A stretch of DNA of 64,000 bases from Acetobacter estunensis (GTDB taxonomy: Bacteria; Pseudomonadota; Alphaproteobacteria; Acetobacterales; Acetobacteraceae): positions 372,001 through 436,000 of the forward strand of contig NZ_JAHRDV010000001.1 of the NCBI RefSeq assembly GCF_019083805.1. The letters are read 5' to 3'. Of the stretch, positions 51,530-58,989 are shown one piece after another (position 1 is the stretch's first letter; every line of letters starts with the position of its first letter). A program made the translations under genes and the position numbers. The notes beneath the pieces were generated by a model. It was given only the letters and a program-made list of their open reading frames with translations. It ran no database searches and was not told the DNA's origin.

Positions 51530-51574
51530 TTCGTAATGATGGGGCCAGGGGTTCGAATCCTCTAACCGGCACCA
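51530..51574 (+). repeat. attR (45-bp direct repeat)
   Basis: Displaced 3' part of tRNA-Thr, identical to 33767-33811. Upstream of it TAGAGCACG also matches the tRNA, but the anticodon stem is then broken (AGTT for TCAT), so this is not a functional tRNA gene. Confidence 0.92.
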
Positions 51575-51701
51575 TTAACCTCGCGGTTTTCCTGTAAAAT
51601 CAAATCTCCTTCAAAAGGTCGACACAAGCCGACACTCTTTGGCATGGCTGAAATATCTCCATCGCCTTTCGGGAATGTGAGCTTCGCGGTAAGATGACAT
51701 C

Positions 51702-53189
51702 ATGCCGTCGTCTCTTCCTTTGCGTCTGTATCGTGGCGCCATCCAACTGGCCCGCAGGCCGAGGCGTCAGGCATCGCATGTGACGGTCGTTGACGGTCTG
51801 GTCGAGTGTCCCTGTTGTGGGGAGTTTCAAGAACTTGACAGGGTACAGCCCGGAACAGCCGCCCGCTGCGTAAGGTGCGGGCAAGTGCTTGAGCGCCGTA
51901 ATAAAACGGCCCCGTTGGCCGCTCCGCTAGCGTTTTGCATCACCTCGGCCGCTCTCTATCTCGCCACGCTGGCTTCATCCTTGATGACGCTCGATCTCTA
52001 TGGTCGGGAGCGTACGGTCAATCTGCTGACCGGACCGATGGAGCTTTTGCACGAGGGATGGGGAGAGGTCGGGATGCTTGTGGGCATTGTGACCGTTCTC
52101 GCACCCGGCATCGTCATCGCCATCATGGGATTGATCCTCACCGCCGGGTTCTTCGAAGAACTGCCGGACTGGGCGCCCAATCTGATGGCCTGGTACGACA
52201 AGCTGCGTCCATGGTCGATGATGGAGGTGTACATCCTCGGGATTTTCGTGGCTTACACGAAGCTCGTGGATCTGGCGCATGTGGAGGTTGGGACGGCGTG
52301 CTATCTCATCGCGGCGCTGATGATCAGCATGGCGGCAACCGACCAGACGTTGGATCAGGAGTGGATCTGGCAGCGACGCCGGGTTGAGGGGACATTGCAG
52401 CTTCCCGATGGACGGCGGATGAAGGTCGATCGGGTTTCTGTGCATGATCTCGACGGTCTGCCGCCCCATGAAAACATGTTGTCGTGTCATTCCTGCGGTC
52501 TTGTCGGCGTTTTCCCGCAGCCGGTTCCCCAGACGGATTCGGTCGGGGTGTGTCCACGTTGCGGCCACGATCTGCGACGTCGCAAGGTGAACAGTATCTC
52601 GCGGACCGTCGCCCTTCTTCTTTCAGCCTTTATTTTCTATTTTCCCGCCAATCTCTTTCCGGTCATGACCGTCATCAAGGTGGGAAACGGAACGGGCCAC
52701 ACCATTATCGAAGGCGCAATCGAGTTGTGGGAAGATGGGATGATCCCGCTGTCCCTGCTGGTTCTGTTCGCAAGTGTGACGGTGCCGGTCGCCAAGATCG
52801 TGGGGCTGACTTACATGATCTGGACAACGAAACGCCGCTCAGCAAAGAAACTGCTCTTTCGTTCCAAGCTTTTCCGGATGATCGATATTATCGGTCGTTG
52901 GTCCATGATCGACGTGTTCATGATTTCCATTCTCGTGGCCGTCGTGCGGTTCAGTTCCCTTGCCAATATTCGTGCCAATGCGGGCGTGGTGTCGTTTGCT
53001 GCGGTTGTGGTGCTGACCATTTTCGCTGCCCATTGCTTCGATCCCCGTCTGATGTGGGATGCGGCGGGGCGTAATGGGAAACTGCGGGCGGATGCCCCTC
53101 CGCGCAGTGACAACACAATGGGTCAGTCGTGCCTTGCGCACGAGGACGAGGCCCTCGAACGGGGCGACATGGAGCCGGTGCAAGCGTGA
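51702..53189 (+). CDS. pqiA: Paraquat-inducible protein A (two-domain PqiA)
   Basis: Inner-membrane component of the PqiABC lipid-transport system that bridges the envelope. The 495-residue protein has two PqiA domains, each starting with a zinc-ribbon-like pair (CPCCGEF...CVRCG near residue 37-60 and CHSCGLVG...CPRCG near 260-290) followed by four membrane helices. The second domain has the family sequence FYFPANLFPVMTVIKVG. It overlaps pqiB by 4 bp (GTGA). A good start is ATG 51702, 128 bp right of attR. Confidence 0.92.
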   Translation: MPSSLPLRLYRGAIQLARRPRRQASHVTVVDGLVECPCCGEFQELDRVQPGTAARCVRCGQVLERRNKTAPLAAPLAFCITSAALYLATLASSLMTLDLYGRERTVNLLTGPMELLHEGWGEVGMLVGIVTVLAPGIVIAIMGLILTAGFFEELPDWAPNLMAWYDKLRPWSMMEVYILGIFVAYTKLVDLAHVEVGTACYLIAALMISMAATDQTLDQEWIWQRRRVEGTLQLPDGRRMKVDRVSVHDLDGLPPHENMLSCHSCGLVGVFPQPVPQTDSVGVCPRCGHDLRRRKVNSISRTVALLLSAFIFYFPANLFPVMTVIKVGNGTGHTIIEGAIELWEDGMIPLSLLVLFASVTVPVAKIVGLTYMIWTTKRRSAKKLLFRSKLFRMIDIIGRWSMIDVFMISILVAVVRFSSLANIRANAGVVSFAAVVVLTIFAAHCFDPRLMWDAAGRNGKLRADAPPRSDNTMGQSCLAHEDEALERGDMEPVQA

Positions 53190-54886
53190 CTTCGGATCAG
53201 AATTCTTCTCCCCCGCGTGGTCAGGACGACGATGACGACGCGCTGCCGGTGGCGACTGTCAACAAGACCCGCTTCTCCATCATCTGGATCATCCCGATCC
53301 TCTCGGTGCTGATTGCCGTCTTTTTGTTGTGGCGCAGCCTGTATGATCGTGGCCCCGAGATTCTCATCAGTTTCGACACCGCCGATGGTCTGACCAGCGG
53401 TCAGACACAGGTGAAGAACAAGGCTGTGACACTGGGCACCGTCGACTCCATCACGCTGTCCAAGGACAAGCACCACGTTGATGTGCGGGTGCAGATGACC
53501 GCCAGCGCGTCCGGATTGCTGACGGACAAGTCACGCTTCTGGGTGGTGCGTCCGCGCATCAATGGCGCGAGCGTGACAGGTTTGGAGACGCTGCTCTCAG
53601 GTGCGTATATCGCCTTCGATCCCGGGCCGCCGGGTGGACAGCGCACTACGGTGTTCACGGGACTTGAATCGCCCCCCGGCATCCAGTCCGATCAGCCGGG
53701 CCGGACCTATACTCTCGTGGCACCGGCCATCGGTTCCATCGGACCGGGCGCGCCCGTGTTCTTCCGTGACGTGGATGTGGGAGAAGTGCTTGGTTATACG
53801 CTGCCGCCCGGCGGCGTGGGGCCCGTGCTGATCCAGTTCTTTGTGCGCGAGCCATACGATCATTATCTGCGCACCAACACGCGCTTTTGGAATGTCTCCG
53901 GTGTGAAAGTCGGGTTCGGAGCGGGCGGCCTGAAGGTGCAGATGCAGTCCATTCAGGCGCTGTTCTCGGGTGGTGTGGCGTTCTCCCTCAATCGCTCCGC
54001 CAACTCTGTCGAAGAGGCAGAAGAAGCGCCCGCCAATACGATTTTCCAGCTCTACGATGACAAGGATACGGCGGATGACGCCGGATATCATGAGCGTCTG
54101 CCCGTCGTGACCTATCTTTCGTCTTCTGTTGCCGGTCTGACCTCGGGAAGTTCTGTCACCATGTTTGGCATCCAGATCGGCTCGGTGACGGATGTGAAAT
54201 TGCAGCTTGATCAGAAAACCGGTCATGCACGGGTTCGCGTTGCCATGGATGTGCAGCCCGAGCGCATTCTGCCGCCCTCCCAGATCCGTCACGATGGCAT
54301 GTTGCAGACCATGCAGGCGCTTGTGGACAACGGAATGCGCGCTTCCGCCAGCAGCCTGAGTATGCTGACGGGCGAGACCAACATTTCCTTCGACTTCGTG
54401 AAGAAAGCGACCCCTGCCAAGACATGGATGGAAGGCGATGCGCTGGTCATCCCGAGTCAGGCGGGTGGCATGAGTGGCATCATGCAGTCGCTCTCCACCG
54501 TGTCCGATAAGCTGGCGGCCATGCCGTTCGAGCAGATTGGTGACAACGCCAACAACCTTCTCGCTCACGCGGATCAGCGCGTGAACAGCTCGGAAGTGAA
54601 GGAGGCTCTTGTCCAGTTGCGTGATTCGCTGCGCAGTCTGCATCGTCTGGCCGACAACGCCGACAAGGGCATGCAGCCACTCATGAAGCGTCTGCCGGAA
54701 ATGAGCGATCAGCTCGACCAGACGCTGAAGAACGCCAATAAGCTGCTGGGAAGCTATGGCGGTGACACGGACTTCCACAGAAGCCTGCAAGCCATGGTCG
54801 TGCAACTGGGAGAGACGGCGCGTTCGCTGCGTTTCATGACCGATTTCCTGACCAATCATCCCTCGTCGATCGTTACGGGACGCTAA
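53186..54886 (+). CDS. pqiB: PqiB MCE/MlaD-domain protein
   Basis: PqiB forms a hexameric periplasmic needle of MCE domains for lipid transport. GTG 53186, overlapping the pqiA stop, gives 566 residues: an acidic cytoplasmic start, one membrane helix (IIWIIPILSVLIAVFLLW), three MlaD domains (DTADGLTSGQTQVKNKAVTL; SIGPGAPVFFRDVDVGEVLG; SVAGLTSGSSVTMFGIQIGS) and a long helical C-terminus. The operon pqiABC is complete. Confidence 0.93.
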   Translation: MTSDQNSSPPRGQDDDDDALPVATVNKTRFSIIWIIPILSVLIAVFLLWRSLYDRGPEILISFDTADGLTSGQTQVKNKAVTLGTVDSITLSKDKHHVDVRVQMTASASGLLTDKSRFWVVRPRINGASVTGLETLLSGAYIAFDPGPPGGQRTTVFTGLESPPGIQSDQPGRTYTLVAPAIGSIGPGAPVFFRDVDVGEVLGYTLPPGGVGPVLIQFFVREPYDHYLRTNTRFWNVSGVKVGFGAGGLKVQMQSIQALFSGGVAFSLNRSANSVEEAEEAPANTIFQLYDDKDTADDAGYHERLPVVTYLSSSVAGLTSGSSVTMFGIQIGSVTDVKLQLDQKTGHARVRVAMDVQPERILPPSQIRHDGMLQTMQALVDNGMRASASSLSMLTGETNISFDFVKKATPAKTWMEGDALVIPSQAGGMSGIMQSLSTVSDKLAAMPFEQIGDNANNLLAHADQRVNSSEVKEALVQLRDSLRSLHRLADNADKGMQPLMKRLPEMSDQLDQTLKNANKLLGSYGGDTDFHRSLQAMVVQLGETARSLRFMTDFLTNHPSSIVTGR

Positions 54887-54889
54887 GCC

Positions 54890-55558
54890 ATGGCTCACTT
54901 TCTTCCGATTTCCTCTGCCGTTCGCGTGCGCCGTGCCGTTCTCGGAACCCTCCTGCTGGGCGTGACAGGTGTGACACTGGCGGCGTGCAGTTCTTCAACG
55001 CCAAGCCTGTATTCGTTGCAGCCATCAGTTGCGCGTGCTGGCGGCGCAACGGGATATGGTCTTACTTCGACGACCGTTCCGACTTTGGTGGAAGTCCGCA
55101 AGCCGACCATTCCCGAGACGCTGGATCGCGATCGGATCGTGCTGGATGACAGCGGTTACAAGCTCGATGTTGCGACAACGGACGCATGGAGCGCGCCACT
55201 TTCCGCCCAGATTCCGCATGTAGTGGTGGCGGATCTGCGCCAGCGCCTGCCGGGCACGACATTCTTTGTGCAGGACGATGCGACGGCCAGCGATCCCCAG
55301 GCTTTTGTCGAACTGGTCGTGACCCGTTTCTCGCGTGAGGGTGCTGGTGGCCCAGCCGTGCTGGATATGCAGGTGGTGGTGCATCGCGCCGACAGCGATA
55401 CGGCGCGGGTCGCGCAGTCGCTGCATCTGACGGCTCCAGCGGCGACGGGGACGGAAGCGCTGGTGGGGGCGCTGAGCACATTGCTCGGGCAGGCGTCCGA
55501 TCAGATTGCCGCGGCGTTGCGTTCTTTGCCGCCTGAGCCGTCGTCTTCCACGCCCTAA
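54890..55558 (+). CDS. pqiC: PqiC outer-membrane lipoprotein
   Basis: A 222-residue lipoprotein of the ABC-type transport auxiliary (DUF330/PqiC) family. The signal peptide ends in the lipobox VTLAACSSS with Cys33 as the lipid site. The family motif IPETLDRDRIVLDDSGYKLD follows. It should anchor the PqiB needle to the outer membrane. It starts 3 bp after pqiB. Confidence 0.92.
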   Translation: MAHFLPISSAVRVRRAVLGTLLLGVTGVTLAACSSSTPSLYSLQPSVARAGGATGYGLTSTTVPTLVEVRKPTIPETLDRDRIVLDDSGYKLDVATTDAWSAPLSAQIPHVVVADLRQRLPGTTFFVQDDATASDPQAFVELVVTRFSREGAGGPAVLDMQVVVHRADSDTARVAQSLHLTAPAATGTEALVGALSTLLGQASDQIAAALRSLPPEPSSSTP

Positions 55559-55594
55559 ATCCTGAAGGCCGAGCTTCAATCCCGGCCTACCGTT

Positions 55595-56614
55595 TCAGAT
55601 TCCGAAGCCTTCAAGAGCGATTTTGCCCTTGACCGTGCCGCTTTCCAGCAGGGCATGGGCACGCCGCAGGTTAGCGGCGTTGATCGGGCCGAGCACGTCG
55701 GTCAGGGTGGTGCGCAGTACGCCCGCATCCACGAGATTTGACGCCTCTTCCAATATCTCTGCCTGACGGATCATGTCGCTCGTCCCGAAGGTGGTGCGGG
55801 TGAACATCAACTCCCAATGGGTGGACACGCTCTTGGCCTTGAAAGTCATGACATCGAGCGATGGCGGATCGTCGATAAGCCCGAAACGACCTTGCGGTGC
55901 GATCAGCTTCACGACATCGGGGAAATGCTGGTCGGTGCGTGTGGTGGAAAATACGAAGCCCGGAGCGCCAAGTCCCAAAGCTTCAATCTGAGGGGCGAGC
56001 GGGCTTGCGTGATCGATGACATGATTCGCGCCAAGAGCGCGCGCCCACTCCGTCGTTTCGGGACGTGATGCCGTGCCGATGACGAGGACGTTTCCGGGTC
56101 GTTTGGCAAGCTGGACCGCCATCGAACCGACACCTCCGCCTGCTCCGATGATGAGCAGGGCAGAGGCTACGCCCGGAATGGGGCGGCTGATGTCGAGCCG
56201 GTCGAACAACATCTCCCATGCGGTGATGGTTGTCAGCGGCATGGCGGCGGCTTGTGCCCAGTTCAGCGATTTCGGCTTGTGGCCGACGATGCGTTCATCG
56301 ACCAGATGAAACTGACTGTTGGTGCCGGGACGGGTTACGGCTCCGGAATACCAGACCTCGTCACCGGGGCGAAACCGTGTCACGCCGGGACCGGTCTGTC
56401 GCACGATGCCGGCGGCGTCCCAGCCCAGTATTTTCCATTCACCCGGAGGAGGTTCGGCCCGCTTGCGGACCTTGGTGTCAATCGGATTGACCGACACGGC
56501 TTTGATCTCGACCAGCAGATCGCGCCCCGTAGCCTGAGGCGTGGGAAGATCGATATCGACGAGCGCATTCTCGTCCGTGATGGGAAGCGACTTCTGATAG
56601 CCGACGGCGCGCAT
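55595..56614 (-). CDS. Zinc-type alcohol dehydrogenase/quinone oxidoreductase family protein
   Basis: A 339-residue medium-chain reductase (MDR) of the zinc-binding-like quinone oxidoreductase branch: MRAVGYQKSLPITDENALVD, VSVNPIDTKVR, LGWDAAGIV, LIIGAGGGVGSMAVQLAK (NADPH site) and a GKIALEGFG end. The catalytic zinc ligands of true alcohol dehydrogenases are missing, so it likely reduces quinones or enones with NADPH. ATG 56614 is used; the 26-codon extension is not family-like. Convergent with pqiC. Confidence 0.88.
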   Translation of the reverse strand: MRAVGYQKSLPITDENALVDIDLPTPQATGRDLLVEIKAVSVNPIDTKVRKRAEPPPGEWKILGWDAAGIVRQTGPGVTRFRPGDEVWYSGAVTRPGTNSQFHLVDERIVGHKPKSLNWAQAAAMPLTTITAWEMLFDRLDISRPIPGVASALLIIGAGGGVGSMAVQLAKRPGNVLVIGTASRPETTEWARALGANHVIDHASPLAPQIEALGLGAPGFVFSTTRTDQHFPDVVKLIAPQGRFGLIDDPPSLDVMTFKAKSVSTHWELMFTRTTFGTSDMIRQAEILEEASNLVDAGVLRTTLTDVLGPINAANLRRAHALLESGTVKGKIALEGFGI

Positions 56615-56753
56615 GGCCTGTCTCCGTTTCTGCAAGGAGGGACGAAGGAGAAGGCCCGCAGCAGAGACCGAACGGCGACGGGATGCAAGCATCCGTCGTT
56701 CATGTCAGATGGATGCGTGCCGTCGTAATTTCATGAAGTTCAGATGAGAGCGA

Positions 56754-57422
56754 TCAGTAATATTGCAGGCCGCTCAGTTCGATCTCGGGATTGAGGTAAT
56801 AGGGAATGTAGAAAGTGGGAAGTGGCTGGGCACCTTGGCCGCGCGCCACACCTGACGGGGTGAGCATGGGCTTGAAGTGATGTGCCGAGAGGCAGCTATA
56901 GAGGGTGGAACGCAGCGCGCCGTCTTCCAGTCCCGTGGTGTGCGTCTGGTGAAAGAGGTCTTCGGCGTAGGGTTTGCACTGCGTCGGTGTGCGGGCAATC
57001 TTTTCGCTGATCTGTCGCTCTTTGAAGGCGCTCATGCGTTCATCCGACAGCCATGCGCGCATGTAGTCGGGTGAGGCAGGGTCAAGCCACAGATCGCGCC
57101 AGCCCGTATTGCCGTCCTTGCGGCTGGCAACGGCGATGCCTTTTTCCTGCGTGCCATCGGCACGGGTCAGTGTGCCCTGACAGGCGAGAACCTGATAATG
57201 CGAGCCGAACAGCGAGTCCCGTATGATCCCGTTCGTGAATGTCGTGGCAGCGCTTGAGGCGGGCGGATTGGTGATGTCTGGCAGTGGTGAGGGCGCATTG
57301 GCCGTCTTCACGATAGCGGCGGCGATGTCCGGCTCCGCGCAGTAGTTCTTGAGCGGATCGATCGTGTAGGAACAACCGGTAGCGGCAAGGAGGACAAGAA
57401 GAGCCGGAAGGCGCGTGTTCAT
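56754..57422 (-). CDS. Putative lipoprotein of unknown function
   Basis: A 222-residue protein with a lipoprotein signal (MNTRLPALLVLLAATGCSYT; Cys17 as lipid site). The mature part has several Cys (NYCAEPD, LACQGTL, QCKPYAED, SCLSAHHF) that could form disulfides and ends in Tyr/Pro-rich FYIPYYLNPEIEL. No family recognised. It is 100 bp from the efflux gene upstream on the same strand. Confidence 0.65.
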   Translation of the reverse strand: MNTRLPALLVLLAATGCSYTIDPLKNYCAEPDIAAAIVKTANAPSPLPDITNPPASSAATTFTNGIIRDSLFGSHYQVLACQGTLTRADGTQEKGIAVASRKDGNTGWRDLWLDPASPDYMRAWLSDERMSAFKERQISEKIARTPTQCKPYAEDLFHQTHTTGLEDGALRSTLYSCLSAHHFKPMLTPSGVARGQGAQPLPTFYIPYYLNPEIELSGLQYY

Positions 57423-57522
57423 CGGGTGGGGCTCACTGCAATTGCGCCCGATCGGGGTGGTCGGACAATGTTTCGGCTCCACACATCGCACATCGGGAAA
57501 AACAGTAAAAGCCGCAGGTGAT

Positions 57523-58011
57523 TCAGGCTTCCTGATGAGAGGCTGTTTTGAGGGTGCGCTTTGACGTGTTTGCCCCGACCGGAAACAGCGTGTCGTACGC
57601 CATGTTGAAGAAAAACGCATACACCAGATAGAACAGCGCGATGCTCATGCTCATGGAAAAAGCCTGCATGAGCGAGACACCGAGATACAGCGCAATGGCG
57701 GGCAGAAGCACGACCTGAAGTCCGGCCTCGAACAGCACTGTGTGGAGCACGCGCACGGCGATGGTCTTGTGGGTAGAGCCGGTCAGGCGTCCCATGAACC
57801 GATCGAACAGCACGTTGTAGACATAATTCCAGATAGTCGCGGTGATGGCACTTCCGACGCCAATCGCTCCCATGTGGGAGGTAGGCACGCCAAACAGCAC
57901 GCTGCCGGAAGGGATGACGAGAGCCAGCGCGAGGCACTCGAAAAGAAGTGCCTGACGCAGTCGGTCGAGGCCGTTCCGCATGGCGGGGGAGGATTGGGTT
58001 TCGGTTGACAT
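57523..58011 (-). CDS. PACE-family efflux protein
   Basis: A 162-residue inner-membrane protein with four helices and two bacterial transmembrane pair (BTP) domains, the make-up of AceI-like PACE transporters that export chlorhexidine, polyamines or related amines by proton exchange. Conserved features include WNYVYNVLFDR in the first pair and LVYAFFFNMAYDTLFP in the second, with Glu in the first helix (LLFECLALALVIP). ATG 58011 gives MSTETQSSPAM; the longer frame enters the LysR promoter. It is divergent from a LysR gene, as is common for PACE genes. Confidence 0.9.
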   Translation of the reverse strand: MSTETQSSPAMRNGLDRLRQALLFECLALALVIPSGSVLFGVPTSHMGAIGVGSAITATIWNYVYNVLFDRFMGRLTGSTHKTIAVRVLHTVLFEAGLQVVLLPAIALYLGVSLMQAFSMSMSIALFYLVYAFFFNMAYDTLFPVGANTSKRTLKTASHQEA

Positions 58012-58077
58012 GCGCGGCAACCTATCTCCCTTTTGTCGAATATAAAGTTGGCATCCATCTAAAAAGGAGATGGGTCT

Positions 58078-58989
58078 GTGGAGGTGTCTTTCGATCAGCT
58101 TCAGGCCTTCGTGGCCGCCGTGGAGGCAGGATCGTTTTCGGCTGCCGGGCGGCAGCTTGGTCGCGCTCAATCAGCAATCAGTACGCAGATCGGCAATCTT
58201 GAAGCCGATCTGGGACTGACACTGTTCTCACGGGATGGACGCGAAGCGGTCCTGACAGCGGAGGGGCAGCGCCTGCTGGAAGAAGCGCGCGTGGTGCTCG
58301 AGCGCCGTGACCACATGATCGGTGTCGCGCGTTCTCTCGAGGAAGGGGTGGAAAACCGTCTCGTCGTGGCGATTGACGAGCTTTATCCAGAGCGCGCGAT
58401 GGCGCATGTCTTCGCGGAATTTGCTGCGCGGTTCCCACATGTGGAACTGGAGATCCTGTTGCCACTGATGGAAGACGTGGGGACGCTGGTGCAGAGCGGT
58501 GCTGCCGATATCGGGGTGATGTATCAGCAGGATGTGCCGCCGACCTCCCTTGCGTTTCACAGCATCGGGCATGTGCTGTTGCGTCTGGTCTGCGGTCGTG
58601 ACCATCCGCTCGCCGATAAGCCGGTGGCGTGGGAAGACCTCAAACGCTACCGTCAGATTCTCGTGGCTACCCGGGACCGAACGCGTGAACGCAAGCAATT
58701 ACGTGTGGCGTCCGATGTCTGGTGGGTGGAGAGCAACTGGGTCATTCTTGAACTGGTCGGGGCGGGAGTGGGATGGGCCTTTGTTTGTGACCATGTGTTG
58801 GCGTCGTCCACGGTTTCACCCCGTATTGTCACGCCGGAATTGTTGTTTGACCCATCTCCCAGACAAGCACCTCTGGCCGTTGTGTGGAGCAAGACCCGGC
58901 CGCATGGTCCGGCTGCGCGATGGTTGCGGCAGCGGCTGGGCGAAGAAAAAGGACATTTCATTCTTGCGGGTGCTGATGCTCTCACATGA
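58078..58989 (+). CDS. LysR-family transcriptional regulator
   Basis: A 303-residue LysR regulator with the N-terminal HTH (FDQLQAFVAAVEAGSFSAAG, AQSAISTQIGNLEADLG) and a C-terminal periplasmic-binding-like effector domain. GTG 58078 is preceded by AAGGAGAT. The 66-bp divergent gap to the PACE efflux gene suggests that it controls that gene in response to the exported amine or biocide. Its 3' end overlaps priA by 8 bp on the opposite strand. Confidence 0.93.
   Translation: MEVSFDQLQAFVAAVEAGSFSAAGRQLGRAQSAISTQIGNLEADLGLTLFSRDGREAVLTAEGQRLLEEARVVLERRDHMIGVARSLEEGVENRLVVAIDELYPERAMAHVFAEFAARFPHVELEILLPLMEDVGTLVQSGAADIGVMYQQDVPPTSLAFHSIGHVLLRLVCGRDHPLADKPVAWEDLKRYRQILVATRDRTRERKQLRVASDVWWVESNWVILELVGAGVGWAFVCDHVLASSTVSPRIVTPELLFDPSPRQAPLAVVWSKTRPHGPAARWLRQRLGEEKGHFILAGADALT

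Larger units (their letters stand above)
33767..51574. mobile_element. Integrated element in tRNA-Thr (about 17.8 kb)
   Basis: The element is bounded by a perfect 45-bp repeat of the tRNA-Thr 3' part (33767-33811 and 51530-51574), with a 16/18 matching extension beyond each copy. It carries a P4-type integrase next to the right end, a small HTH protein, a primase and DUF927 replication module, an AlpA-like regulator, an XRE repressor with a palindromic operator, a HigBA pair and cargo. No capsid, tail, terminase, relaxase or type IV secretion gene was recognised. I infer a phage satellite or mobilisable integrative element that replicates when excised. Gene content is largely unknown proteins. 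Confidence 0.88.

Noticed and set aside
51521-51574. Possible second tRNA-Thr gene
   Set aside because: Only the 3' part plus a short TAGAGCACG remains; the anticodon stem and 5' half are missing, so it is attR.
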